From contig JAQPZY010000924.1 of assembly GCA_029931535.1 (NCBI GenBank), forward strand, positions 124,001 to 188,000: a stretch of DNA of 64,000 bases, in the 5' to 3' direction. Below are positions 1 to 12,071 of this stretch, piece after piece. Within the stretch, counting starts at the first letter, position 1, and the number at the start of each line of letters is the position of its first letter. The DNA is from Margaritifera margaritifera. Lineage: Eukaryota; Mollusca; Bivalvia; Unionida; Margaritiferidae. The notes below the pieces were generated by a model that worked only from the letters and a program-made list of their open reading frames with translations, was not told the DNA's origin and did no database searches. Made by a program: the position numbers and the translations under genes.

Positions 1-2290
1 CTCAATAATATGGGCAAGGTTTACTGTTTATCACCCATGCAAGCAGAGGTTGAGAGAGAGACGGGAGGGGGGGGGGCACCGATTTATTTACATCGTTATC
101 ACTCTGGGGAGCAATTTGCTAACTTTTTGATACTGAAAAAAACGTAGTAATTCAGTTAATTATACATATTTCCTTGTTCTAACGAAGATAATGTATGATA
201 CACAGTGGCAAATCATATTTAGATTATGATAACGTAATGACAATGCCTCGCAAACTGTATTAATTCTACATTTTGCGCATTGAATCTAATTTTTTTTTCT
301 TCAATACTATGTTATCGGAATCTAAACATGCATTCACATCCTTATTTCTTTTTCAGTAAATGCAATACAAAATTTTAATGATCATATGAAAGTCAGTGAT
401 ATTGTACTACCTGCAATGAAAAGAATGATAAACATCGAACAAATTAATAACAAAGCTGCAGTCATACTTGACTGAAGTGAAACAAGATCACACAAGTTCC
501 GATGGTTACTCCATGCATGAGTACTCATTCACATATTGTACAATTTTTTCTGACATCCAATCGCTTAAATAAAGCATTATTAAGATTTCACATCGTTATT
601 TTATTTTAAACTGTACTAATTTGCATTAATTACCAAAGTAGCAGGTTTTTAAAAAAAATCACAAATGGTCGCAAAAGGTCATCCTAGATACATGTAGTTG
701 ACACCTGCAAGTAACCTAGCACAAGAGAAGCCATCAACACTGCTGATATTGACATGTTAATTTCATGTGCTAACTATTAACCTAAAAGTACAACAGCAGC
801 ACTTCTACGGGTTTGTTTTCTTTGCCATTGATTTGACAAACTTGCGCATCAGATGAAATTAATGTTTAACTTTTTCTTTTCTGTTAGTTTTCCTATTGCA
901 TAATATGCATAATACAGAAAAATAAGATGATTAATTTTAGATCATTAAATCTTCTTAGTAAAGTTCCCCTCTCCCCCTCTCTCTATCGCATACTATGCAA
1001 AATACAGAAAAAAAATCAATAAAAGACCCCTCCCCACCTCTCTCTCTCTTAAAATATGGAATCCAAAGCACTACTGCACAAGTCATTGTAATCTATTACT
1101 ATTAAAAAACTTTTTTTTTTGTACATGCTTCAGTAAGAGTTTAAGTATTCCATGATCGGCTAGCTTTCTTCAATTAGCGGATGCCTCATTCACACTAAGC
1201 CAAAAAGATGTTCCTGCCATTAAAGTTTTTCGTGATTCTGCTTATGTTTTGAACAGTTTTTCACTAATGTGAGTTTCAAAAATAACGCTAGATAGATGCT
1301 TATTAATGTTAACCAAAATTTTTCTTTTTCGCTGCTTGACATGTCGACATTTTTAGTCAATCGTCAGAATTAAAATATTAAAATCTGACTGATTATAAAT
1401 CTCAACGTACACAAACTGAAATCTGGAAACGTTCAGTAGTGGTAAAAAAAGTAATAACATGCTAGAAATTATAGCGTTATGGAGCAAAAAAGAAAGAAAT
1501 TTTCCCACCACTGCACAGGAACTCTCGAGCACGTGCTCTAAAGTCGGGTGAGTGTGTTCATGGGCATCCGCAGGAATTTTCGGGGAGGGAGGGTGAGCCG
1601 AAGTAAAAGGGATATATTTATTATTTTTTAAAAATCGCGGCAGGGACGAGGCAACATGCTCGCCTCCCCCCCCCCTCACCACCACCCATAGACATTCAAG
1701 TGTGTGTGTGTGTGTGAGTCGCACATTGTATGCACGGGGCCACAGTAACTCGAGCTCTCTAGCTGTAAAGCAATATACCACATAGAGGAACACGCTCAAT
1801 AACCAAAGGCTGTAACAGTCACAAACAGGAAACTGCATTCGTTAATATCTGCGTAAAAATAATTAAAAGAGTATATTTTATTTTTATATTTTCGCCGTAG
1901 AAAAATGAGCAAATAATAGGATACACGTGGAGACAATACATCCATGCAAAATGCTCTAAACTTGTTGGAAATTAAAATCTCTGAACATCTCAGGTTTTAG
2001 AGTTTTCCATATTATTTTTCATTTCGGTAAAAAGCCGAGTTCAGATTAATTACTAACAATTATCAAACTTCCATTGTTAATGGCGGGACCATAATTGCGG
2101 CTGTAAAGTACAACGCGCCAAGTCAGATGGCTTCGTGTGATAAACACACTGTTCCCAAGCTGAAACTTACATCATCCTTTGATGCAAACCCTTGTGAATA
2201 TTTTACAACAGTCTTCACAATGGTCACTGTCTTGATTTCTGTAGAACTTCCGCTGAAGTCAAGTCTTTATTAGGGAGAGACAATTGAATT
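1..2290. other. AT-rich non-coding DNA
   Basis: No gene is recognisable here. Open frames are short and low in complexity. Positions 1-105 resemble 3349-3445 (same order of motifs: GGTTTACTGTTTAT, GCAAGCAGAGGTTGAGAGAG, a G run, ACCGATTTAT), so the window opens inside a copy of the repeat family described for 2.3-4.3 kb. A CT/GT-rich patch with a 12-C run lies at 1660-1720. Confidence 0.6.
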
Positions 2291-2297
2291 TTCCAGT

Positions 2298-2333
<36 letters not shown>
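2298..2333 (+). repeat. Poly(G) tract, 36 G
   Basis: An uninterrupted run of 36 G on the + strand, followed by AGGGG. Shorter G runs recur at about 2558-2574, 3410-3425 and 3726-3738 in the same repeat family. Tracts of this kind can form stacked G-quadruplexes and are also prone to length errors in sequencing, so the exact length is uncertain. Confidence 0.85.
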
Positions 2334-2334
<1 letters not shown>

Positions 2335-2343
2335 GGGGTAAAT

Positions 2344-4315
2344 GCATGAAAACAATTGTCTTTCTCTGATTTTTGTAGAAAAAATATCCCAGTCGAAAAA
2401 AACAAAACATATAAACCCCATATATTAAATGGTCAGTCCCTTACAGTATACATGCAGCCATAATATTCAACATCGTGACTCTGCTATTACTGCTTGAAGA
2501 CTAAGCACGCGGTTTGCATTTCAGTGTATATTCAGTGTTTAAGGTTTGTTGTTGTTGTGGGGGGGGGGGGGGGGTAAGCAGAAGCGGATGTCAATTTGGA
2601 TTTTAATTGTCCATATCTCAGAAAATTACTTTCCTTTGGAACAAAATGATAAATTTATTCTGCTTGAGAAGCTCAGCAATGTGTGCTTCTCGTCAAGTCA
2701 GTGCATAAGTTTGTTCATATTTCTTTGAAATAAATTAAAATCATAAACTTATTGCAAAAGAAGTTGATCAACCTTTTATAAACAGTAATGTGTACTGAAT
2801 ATACAAGCCTTCTGAAATAATTTTTTTATTGTCCAAATATGATCGAAATAAAGACGATTGATTCTTCAAATGGTATCCAGTTGTAAATCACTCCTGACGT
2901 CTCAGTCTTTTCATATGTGGTCTTCATTCATTGGCTGTTCAGATGTCAATCAGTAATGTCGACTAGCCCCTCCATGGTGGAGTTTACATCGGCGTGCCTG
3001 CCGAAACGCGGTGGTGATTTGTAGGTATTTATGCCAATTTATGCCTCCACCGCGGAGTGCTATCGTGGAGCTAGAGTGGAGGGGATTAAGTCCCCCACCG
3101 CGATGCGTGGGGTTCCGGATAATCACGTGAGCTGTACTGTACATGTACAGTACAGCTCACATGATTTTTTGGAACTCCGTGCATCGCGGTGGGGATGGAG
3201 AGTGAGTGGAGAGGATTAAGAAAAACCCTTCCACCATCACTCCACGTGTCCTGACGGAGTTGTCGTGGAGTCTCGCGGAGAATAGCCCTGCACACCACGC
3301 TTTCTCGCAGAGTCGCATCTGATCACCACCGCGGAGTGGACGTGGTCTCGATAATATGGGCGTGGTTTACTGTTTATTACCCTTGCAAGCAGAGGTTGAG
3401 AGAGAGACGGGGGGGGGGGGGGGGGAACCGATTTATCTACATAAATCAATTTGCATGAAAACAATTGTCTTTCTCTGATTTTTGTAGCAGACGTTAATCC
3501 GTTCCATATTACACTTAAAATAAATAATTACTGTGATGAAAGAACAAAAAATATTCCGGTCAAAAAAAACAAACAACATATAAACCCCGTATATTAAATG
3601 GTCAGTCCCTTACAGTATACATGCAGTCATAATATTCAGCCTCGCAACTCTGCTATTACTGCTTAAAGACTAAGCACGCGGTTTGCATTTCAGTGTAAAT
3701 TCGGTGTTTTAGGTTTATTGTTGTGGGGGGGGGGGGGGTAAGCAGAAGCGGATGTCAATTTGGATTTTAATTGTCCATATCTCAGAGAATTACTTTCCTT
3801 TGGAACAAAATGATAAATTTATTCTGCTTGAGAGGCTCAGCAATGTGTGCTTCTCGTCAAGTCAGCGCATAAGTTTGTTCATATTTCTTTGAAATAAATT
3901 AAAATCATAAACTTATTGTAAAAGAAGTCGATCAACCTTTTATAAACAGTAATGTGTATTGAATATACAAGACTTTTGAAATTATTTTTTTATTGTCCAA
4001 ATATATGATCGAAATTAAAACGACTGATTCTTCAGATGGTATCCGGTTGTAAATCACTCTTGACGTCTCAGTCTTTCTATAGGTGGTCTTCATTCATTGG
4101 CTGCTCAGATGTCAATCAGTAATGTCAACTAGCCCCTCCACGGTGGCGTTAACATCGGCGTGCCTGCCGAAACGCGATGGTGATTTGTAGGTATTTATGC
4201 CAATTTATGCCTCCACCGCTGAGTGCTATCGCGGAGCTAAAGGGAGGGGATTAAGTACCCCACCGCGATGCGCGGAGTTCCGAAAAATCATGTGAGCTGT
4301 ACTGTACCTTATAGT
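2344..4315 (+). repeat. Direct duplication of a ~1.1 kb segment
   Basis: The stretch from about 2344 (GCATGAAAACAATTGTC) to about 3160 is repeated from about 3453 to about 4310 in the same order and orientation. Shared landmarks are TTAAATGGTCAGTCCCTTAC, a G run followed by TAAGCAGAAGCGGATG, CAGTCTTT and GCCTCCACCGC. The offset grows from about 1,109 to about 1,168 bp through small indels. Copies differ by scattered substitutions, so the duplication is not brand-new. The short open frames over it are shadows. Confidence 0.8.
3091..3196. repeat. Near-perfect ~100 bp palindrome
   Basis: The arms start with CCCCACCGCGATGCGTGG on the left and end with the complementary GCATCGCGGTGGGG on the right. 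They meet at the perfectly self-complementary centre GCTGTACTGTACATGTACAG (about 3131-3150; axis near 3143/3144). A few mismatches and small indels interrupt the arms. The second copy of this repeat, near 4255-4307, keeps the left arm but not the right, so the palindrome is specific to this copy. Confidence 0.8.
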
Positions 4316-6440
4316 TCATCTTTTCATAAATTTTAAACCTGTTTTCTTTTTTCTTCCGTTTCTCTGCAATTTGAAAGAAAGTCTTTTTCTAACTTGTCAA
4401 TTTCATTAAATATACTTGTTTTCCCCCATTTTCTCCCTCTCTTTTTTCATATGTGTAGCAAATGAGATAGTTATCCCCCTTATTTCCATTCTCCAAAATG
4501 TTAATTTCCACCTCCGGCATTATCGTAAGGAGGGTATTTTCGGTTTTACAAGGTGTGTGTGTATGGGGGAGAGGGGGCCAGTTTTGCAGTTTTTATGAGA
4601 ACAGTATCTATGAAAAGATCCCTTATAGTATGTTTTAACAAACATGTGTGCGATAAATAACTTTCCAGGGAATTTCCTAAATCATGAAGTCCAGGACTTC
4701 CTGGAAAAAATTGTTGGAAGTCGCAGACGTAAATATTGGAACTCCCAAAATGTTCAATGGTATTACTGTTTTAAATTTCTTCAGAGCAAACATATTAGTA
4801 CACTGTTTGTTGTATTTCTAATAACCAGGGAGTGATAGAAAGAGGTAAAAATCTTAGAGATTAGTAGATAACTCGTTCTCTGTTTTGATTGTGCTGTGAA
4901 TAGAGAAGGCCTTTATAGTACATTATGATACTGACAGGTGTGCCACATAAGTAATTGTGTTAGCAGTTATTTATAAGTAATTAAACCTTTTATAACACCT
5001 TGTTAACTGGGAGAAAAAGCCTAAAGTACACATTTTGGATGTACAGGCAACATCTTTGGAACTTACTACGATTTCCACCCACACAATTTGAGGCATCCCA
5101 CAGGGATATTCAGATGTATAGTACGCCAAGACATCCATTAGCGGAATCCCTGGACTTTTAATGAATAAAGATAAAATTTACACTTGTTTATCTTCATTAC
5201 TGGCACAGCAGCAATAATAATGTGTTATAACAGTGGCACTACATCATATGCATTAGAACTGCATGTACCAAATACCGAAAACTGCATGGCCGTCATTGTA
5301 GAACCTCATTATGTGCATTTGGTAAAATGCAATAATACCTAGATAAAAAATAAAAGCATCTCATTGCTCAGTTGCAAAGTCACTTAGTAAGCACTTGATT
5401 ATGGTAGTCGATCTAGAAGTCAAGCAGTTATATAATCAGACTGAGCTTTGTCAACATTGATATGTTAAAGGTTTCATTATGCTCATGGCAAACTGTGTGT
5501 ACAATGTTTGCTTGCTTACTCAATTGTATGTTTGGGATTCATTCAATTTGGGGGAATTCATACTGTACATTCATGTATCCTGGATAAAACATAGAGAAAA
5601 TGTTATACATCAAAATTCTGAACATGTTATACATCAAAATCTTAAACTGGTAGTGTACATGTTTTTTTACTCTATTAATTGTAGCATAGACTGAATCTTT
5701 TAAGAGATTTTTTTTATTCAATTTCCAAAAGTCTTTTCCATGTGTGAAGTAATTAAGTTGTTATTCAAGACTAATAACTGAGTGATCTGACCTGTGTTCT
5801 GATGTAATTTTCATGTCATTTACTAAATTTGTTAGACATTCAGAAATAAGATAAAATCGAATCAAGCTTATTTTATTGGGATTTTCCTTCACCACATGTA
5901 CATGTATCTTCTTAAATCTGAATTAAGAACTTTATAATAGTCAACCATGTTATGATCTTCAATTAGTTTTTTTTTTCTCAATCTATCTTTAGATTTTGGG
6001 TTATTAACATTTACATAACCTTATAAACCAAAAGTTGGATCCAATAATTAACTGAAATGACATAAAATGTTAATTGGATTGATTGACTATTCAACTGTTT
6101 CTTCAACTCTGTCAAAAGATTTATGATTATCAAAATTAGGGCCATACAAGTTAATAAGTGTTATTCTATTTTGTTCTATGTTCAGTCTATTTCCAATTAA
6201 TTTCCCCCCATCTCTTTCCTTTCTCAATTTAATTTAAATTCAAAATCATTATTAAACATTATACTTACCCCTCTTGAAGAGACATAATTATTCTCCAATA
6301 TCATTTATAAAGAGACTGATTACCACTATCAATTTACTGTTAGAGAAAGCCACCTTCATTATGGTCTATGACAATATAAGATCACATGTACATGGAATCA
6401 TTTCATTTCTTAAAACATGATCCCCGAATGCCAGCTGTGG
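4316..6440. other. AT-rich non-coding DNA
   Basis: No recognisable gene, RNA or structured repeat. A small internal direct repeat (ATGTTATACATCAAAATCT-type) lies near 5600-5645. Confidence 0.5.
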
Positions 6441-7620
6441 CATCATCACAATTCATGATAGACTGAAGCGGATGGTATTAGAGAAAAGGGGAAAGCTATA
6501 GCCTTACAATGATACCAAGTAAAGTTAACTTTCCACTCGCATTAAATATACAGCCCAAAAAACTTAATTTTTGAGGCCAGGTTTTGGTAGGCAAAAATGA
6601 CAGGTTCTGGAACCAGTTTGTGACCAGATTTTAGACTTCCTCTAGATACTGTAGATCTATCTAAAGCAGACCAGTCCAAATGGCACATTGACAGATGAAT
6701 CTTCTCAAAAAAGTAGGACGAGTTTGAGATTTAGAGAAAAATGGGGCCTGGTCCAATAAGCAAAAAACAAACCCAAAACTAAAAAAGTCAAATTTTCACC
6801 CACCTGCTCATGCACTGGTGAAATAGCCAACTGAAAACATCTTTATACATCTAAGCATCTGGTAATATCAAAGTCCCTCTGAATAAGACATGCTCTGATT
6901 TAGTTGGAATTAACAAGAAAAATGTGTTTCATACCCTCATTTCAGGTAAAAATAAAAATAATATTCTGGGTTTATTAAGTTAATTGAGATGGGGTGAATT
7001 TCAATGCCATCAATGAATTTGAACATTTATTGCTTATTTGATCATTTATGCATTGACATTGCACAAAAATGACCAAATAAATCATTCTTTTACAATTTGC
7101 AAAAAATTTCTGAAAAGTTCATTAACTCATTATCCTAGAATAGTACATTTTTGCAGCATGAGGTAATACTCTTTGTTCTGGGCTCTATGGCATCACCAAA
7201 ATTCACGATAGACCAAAGCGAGTGGAGTTGGAGAAAAGGGGAAAAATGTAGCTTTACAATGATACCAAGTAATGTAGACTTTCTACTCACGTTAAAAAAT
7301 ACAGCCGAAAAACATAATTTTTGAAACCCAATTCTTTTGTAGGCAAAAAGTTTTGGTTCCAGAACTGGAGTTTGTGTCCAGATTTTAAACTTCCTGTAGT
7401 TAGATGTAAAGCATACTGGTCCAAATAGAACAATGACAGATGAACCTTTGCAAAAAGTATGGCAAGTCACATGAAAACCATGGGTCAAACAACCAAAAAA
7501 AAGTCCAAATTTCACCCATCTGCTCATGCTTGGAAAAAAAGCCAATCAAAAATGTCTTTTAAGCAGCTCACAATACAAAAGTCTCTCTGAATCAGATGTG
7601 GATTTAGTTGGCAGTTTCCT
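6441..7620 (+). repeat. Pair of ~450 bp direct repeats
   Basis: The segment 6441-6915 is repeated at 7191-7620, offset about 750 bp. Shared landmarks are GAGAAAAGGGGAAA, CAATGATACCAAGTAA, CAGATTTTA and TCACCCA..CTGCTCATGC. Divergence is moderate. I do not recognise the family and see no coding potential. Confidence 0.7.
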
Positions 7621-8102
7621 ATTGTTATGCAAATTAGGATCCCAGTGCATTGGAGGATCTTAAGGTAGATTTGTTGAGTGGGCCCGAGAAACTCATTCAT
7701 AGTACATATTTTGTCCACCACAATATCCCATATTTCATCATTATTAGAAGAAATGAAGGTATACTTTTATTGACAAAAGATGTGCGAGTGCATTGGTATA
7801 ATTCATTTTTACAATCAAGAAAAATTTTTTAAAAATCTCTATGCAACATGCATGTGAACCTCAGGAGAGTATTTCTCCCAAGTTTAGAGGTGTCTTCTGT
7901 CCTTCCCATCACTCACTGAAATATCCAGTGTGTGCAAAATTATTATTGAAAATTTTATTTTTCCATTTTTTTTCTTCACATTTTTGTTGTGTAGTATATT
8001 TATGCTAATAATGCCTGCGATCACATGACTGTGAACTGGCTTAAGTAGGGCAAGACAATATAGTTGCTAATTTCACTCTTTGCTCATGTCAGCATGGTCA
8101 AC

Positions 8103-8420
8103 TGGCTTCATGTGAAGTTTGTCAAGGTGGATTATGCTATGTGTGAGTAGAAGTAATTCCAAAAGGATTAAAGACATTAATTGATTATGGCGGGGCTACT
8201 AAAGAGCTCAATCATCATGAAACAATAAACATTACATTGATTCTCTCTGCAAGGTATGTTCTGCTTCGGTGCTTAAAGCTGTCAAGATGAATTAGAGTCT
8301 ATGCTATGTATGATCAAAAGTAATTTGGACAGGATTAAAGATGTTGATTGATTATGTTTGGATTACTCAAGAGCTCAAATGGCATAAAACTAGGTTGGTT
8401 TCACTTCAGTGTTTAAAGTT
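8103..8420 (+). repeat. Two ~160 bp tandem copies
   Basis: Two degenerate copies (about 8103-8240 and 8262-8410) share the order: GTCAAG(G/A)TG, GGATTATGCTATGT, AGTAAT, AGGATTAAAGA, TTGATTGATTATG, AGAGCTCAA. They lie directly upstream of the hAT-like pseudogene and may be part of the leader or end of that element. Confidence 0.55.
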
Positions 8421-8427
8421 TGTCGAG

Positions 8428-9150
8428 ATGTCTAAGCGTGCATTATCTCCCAACGCCACACACCAAAATCCAAGCAAGCGAAATATCACATGAAATTCAA
8501 TGATGGATGGAAACGGGAATTTCAGTGGTTGCGATCAAGTTCAAAGGGACATGAAAATGAATTCTGCTCTTCCTGTAAAGCTGATATTAAATTCTGTTAC
8601 AGTGGCAAGAATGACATCATGCGTCATGTAGAAACCCCATCACATAAAAACATATTAACTTAAACAACCAATATACCAGCACTGAAATCTATGTTCGCGG
8701 AATCTGCATCAAATGTTAATAAAGTTGCACGTGCTGAGACACTATTTGCCAACATTATAGCCGAACATAATCTCCCATTTCTGGTAGCAAATCGTTTTTC
8801 AGAGCTGGTTAAAATAACATTCCCGGACTCGGAAATCGTACAAAAGTTTTCATGCAAATGGACAAAAACAGCTATCGTGACCCAAGCTTTGGGTCCTCTT
8901 TAGGATGATAAAGTCACAGACATGTGCCACAATAAAAAATTTGCCATTCTCATTGACAAGTCAAATGATCAAGGGGATAATAAAATACGGACAGTCTTAG
9001 TTCATGTTTTTGACAAGGATGTAAACAAGATATCAACAAGATTCCTTGAAAGGGAACTTTCCATATCAAAAGGGACTGCTGATGTCTGGCAGCTCCAAAT
9101 GTTATATACAGTCCCTGATAGAACTAACAACAGCTCAATCAAATTTCTTT
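8428..9150 (+). pseudogene. hAT-like transposase pseudogene (BED-type zinc finger and N-terminal part)
   Basis: Reading from ATG 8428 gives MSKRALSPNATHQNPSKR. After a frameshift near 8487 it continues with HMKFNDGWKREFQWL, a BED/C2H2-like finger (CSSC...MRHVETPSH), a stop at the TAA after NILT, then AETLFANIIAEHNLPFLVA, CKWTKTAIV, a further TAG near 8901, and KKFAILIDKSNDQGDNK with TRFLERE. This order and wording match animal hAT-superfamily or hAT-derived proteins with an N-terminal zinc finger (known family pattern, recalled without a search). At least one frameshift and two stops make it non-functional. It ends 3' just before a fold-back element, and the C-terminal hAT dimerisation region is absent. 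Confidence 0.65.
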
Positions 9151-9187
9151 CTGCAATTTTCAGAATAAACTTTTGTTTTCTGTGATT

Positions 9188-9196
9188 CTAATGTTG
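9188..9196 (+). repeat. 9-bp target site duplication (left)
   Basis: CTAATGTTG directly abuts the left end of the fold-back element. An identical 9-mer follows its right end at 10474-10482. Confidence 0.75.
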
Positions 9197-10473
9197 GGTT
9201 CTAGGACAAAATGGTAGCGGACAAAATGGTACGGACAAAATGGTATGGACAAAATGTTACGTGGGCATAATGGTATTGGACAAATTGGTATGGATAAAAT
9301 GGTGCGGACAAAATGTTACGGACAAAATGGTATGGGACAAAATGGTACTAGGATTAAATGGTATGGACAAAATGGTACAAATACAATTTTATTAATACGA
9401 AATGTAAAAAAACAGACAAGTTTTTACTAAATAACATTAATATGCTGCTATTGTGAACTGACCATGGATGATTTATAATAATTACTTATACAAACAATTG
9501 TTTTAAATTTTAAAATAAAAAAGCAATTCAAGAAAAAAAAAGTCCAAACTATAAAGCTACATGACAAAAGACAAGTACAATACCTCTGACTACTATAAAA
9601 TATTTTAGAAATAGAAAAAATAAACTAACAAATGTCACACATCCAAGGCATACTCAAATAAAATTTATCATATGAGGTCAAACTTTTTTTACCTAGTCGC
9701 AGTCAGATAACATTTATATTGAGCACTCTAGCAATATCTCCCAAATATGTAACCTGATCTCGGTTATTGTAATCGACCAGTATGGTGTGAAGTGCTTCGT
9801 TGATGCGAACATATGTTTTCTTCTTCTTGATCACAAACTTTAAAAAAGGTCGCTTCAACATTCTCAAAGAAACGGTGCCGCTGATCACAAACTTTCATAA
9901 AGATGGCTTCAACATTCTCATTCAATGCAATCAGTTGGTTCTTCAACACACATCTATTTGATGTATGTACTTAACCTTACATTGGGTTATTCCACTTAAT
10001 TTACTTTACCTATGCAAATTAGCCTAATGGGCTCTCCCGCAGCAGTGTTCAAAAGGATTTGACTCGACACATCACCCTAGCTATTGTGTGCCAATTAAGT
10101 AAATCTCTGAAAGGTGGCTGTTTATCTCTGACCGCCTTACCTTTTAATTGCCTCTAAAACAGGTGTATAAACCTGCCCTGAGGATAGTTTTACATGAGCT
10201 TTGAGCAGTACTGTTTACTGTTTATATATACCACAGATTACAGATGTCCCATACCATTTTATCCTATACCATTTTGTCCGCACCATTATGTCCATACCAT
10301 TATGTCCATACCATTTAATCCTAGTACCATTTTGTCCCATACCATTTTGTCCGTACCATTTTGTCTGCACCATTTTATCCATACCAATTTGTCCAATACC
10401 ATTATGTCCACGCACCATTTTGTCCATACCATTTTGTCCGTACTATTTTGTCCGCTACCATTTTGTCCGCCAC
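9197..10473. mobile_element. Fold-back, MULE-like non-autonomous element with tandem-repeat arms
   Basis: A 1,277 bp element bracketed by identical 9-bp repeats CTAATGTTG. Its arms (about 9197-9385 and, inverted, about 10246-10473) consist of irregular tandem copies of GGACAAAATGGTAYGG-like units. The two arms keep the same order of variants (GTAGCGG, GGTATTGGACAAATTGG, GGATAAAATGG, TACTAGGATTAAATGG), so they are true inverted copies and not independent minisatellites. Ends read GGT...ACC. The 9-bp duplication is typical of Mutator-like elements, and arms made of tandem repeats recall Drosophila Foldback elements; both assignments are by analogy. The interior (9390-10240) is AT-rich and has no convincing transposase. 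Open frames over the arms are low-complexity shadows. Confidence 0.75.
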
Positions 10474-10482
10474 CTAATGTTG
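10474..10482 (+). repeat. 9-bp target site duplication (right)
   Basis: CTAATGTTG, identical to 9188-9196. Confidence 0.75.
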
Positions 10483-10484
10483 CT

Positions 10485-10488
<4 letters not shown>

Positions 10489-10564
<76 letters not shown>
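10489..10564. repeat. (TA)n microsatellite
   Basis: About 37 TA dinucleotides, starting a few bases after the fold-back element's right target duplication. Not coding, although frames across it stay open as YIYIYI. Confidence 0.95.
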
Positions 10565-10565
<1 letters not shown>

Positions 10566-10741
10566 TATAATGTTGGGAAATCCTGCACACCAAAGGATTG
10601 TATCATGCCTTTGCCTTTGGAGTTTATTTGAATTGTCTGCTTATTGCATTGAAAACATCTACCTTGACTTTAAATTAACAAATCAAGTCTTATATTTTTT
10701 ACTGAAAATTTGCCACAAAATGTAAGCAGAAACAAGCATAC

Positions 10742-10746
10742 CCCTC
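10742..10746 (+). repeat. 5-bp target site duplication (left)
   Basis: CCCTC abuts the LTR start. The same 5-mer follows its end at 12067-12071. Confidence 0.65.
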
Positions 10747-12066
10747 TGTCACGGAATTGTATAAATCCCTTTTATTAAATACATGTACTCGGGTTTCGTT
10801 TTTCAGTATAACAACGATACCCGAGAGTGAGTTATGTATATTTTTCAATATTTCGAAACAGTGAGTTCGGTTCACCCCATGCCGCACGTGCGAAGTGCTT
10901 TCGATGGGAAAAACCGAATGCATCAAGCGTACGGACGATGTAGAGCTGCATCGTCTGTGTATAAATGCCTCACTGTAAGACTAAATCTTTACATTACGGA
11001 ACGTCTTGTCAGTGAGCAGTCTACTTAAGGATTTGCACGTCTTCAGCTGTAGAGGTATGTAAATTATTTATTAATTTATGGTTTATATTTTCTATGTAGC
11101 TTCGACTTGCGTAGTACAATGCAAATATTTTCTATTCTTGTTTGTTCTTAATAAGAGCTTTATATTAGCAATATAAAGTGGCATTTTTAGGAAACGTTTA
11201 GTACCATATGATTCTTATCGGACACGTGTAGGTTCACTTCTGAACTTGTTTATTGCTTTGTAATGTTGTGCCGATAATGTAATTTGTATAACTTACGGTA
11301 CATAACATCATTACGTGTTATCGTATATGCCCGTGTCAATCATAATACACGGTGTCAGATTTATTTTCAGCTGATCAGAGTCGACGAGGTCCCAGCTATA
11401 GAGGGGACAATGGAAGTTGACTATAGCAGCTGTAAAGCTAACCATAGCAGCCGTAGAGCTGAACAAACAGTGTGTTGCTTGAATACCAGGTGATCGGGTG
11501 TTGCTGACCCATTGCTGGGCGTGGATCGCTTGATTGACCAGTGCGACTGGCAGCCAAGTATGCTAGTGACGGAGCGTTTTTGAGTCACTCCATATATGTA
11601 ATCTTTTAGCCGTGGGCTAATTTTGGGTGTTTGTGATACCCAGTGGTTTGGGAGTGTAAAGATATTTTGCATGATATCTATCCCATTTGTTTGCACCACA
11701 TTTTATTATTTGAATAAAGTGCCTCATGTTTCATTATTTGAGGGTAAACATTTTTGCTATATGAGTAAAATACATCACTGTTGCTATCTGAGTAAAACAC
11801 ATCACTCTTTTCGTCGTCTGAGATTACGGTGAATCATTAGCCTTTATCACTGCACTGTGTATTTATTTATTTGTATTGATATTTGGGTAACATTATTAGG
11901 TTCGTGCGGATTATGTTAATTTGTCCAATATTTGGACCCTATACACACATGTATTAATCATAACCCTTCTTCCCATTCAAGTAATTCATCAATAAATATA
12001 GCATTTTTATCACCATCAACAGTGTTCTGTTATAAATCCGAAATCCAACCCGGTTATCTTGTTACA
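10747..12066 (+). mobile_element. Solo long terminal repeat (LTR), ~1.32 kb
   Basis: The segment begins TGTCACGG and ends TTGTTACA (the TG...CA rule) and is flanked on both sides by CCCTC, a 5-bp duplication expected for LTR retrotransposon integration. Inside are a plausible core promoter (GTGTATAAATGCC near 10959), a polyadenylation-like AATAAA near 11714 and again near 11992, and splice-like signals (AGAGGTATGTAAA near 11052; TTATTTTCAG near 11368). No gag or pol lies on either side, so this is the product of recombination between two LTRs of a lost element, probably Ty3/Gypsy-like judging from its length and TGT..ACA ends. The + orientation is inferred from TATA and polyA order. Confidence 0.65.
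10956..10970 (+). promoter_or_regulatory. TATA-like core promoter in the solo LTR
   Basis: GTGTATAAATGCCTC lies in a locally GC-richer stretch (10860-11050) of the LTR. Transcription would start about 30 bp downstream. Inferred from the motif and its place in an LTR only. Confidence 0.35.
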
Positions 12067-12071
12067 CCCTC

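Noticed and set aside
1353..1838. 161-codon - strand ORF
   Set aside because: Low-complexity GT/GGA-rich sequence with His/Thr and Gly runs; no family resemblance or splice context.
7135..7545. 136-codon - strand ORF
   Set aside because: It lies over one copy of a direct repeat, and the frame is not preserved in the other copy at 6441-6915.
10194..10725. ORFs of 145 and 174 codons with HFVRTIMSIP-like repeats and a YI run
   Set aside because: They translate the inverted arm of the fold-back element and the (TA)n microsatellite.
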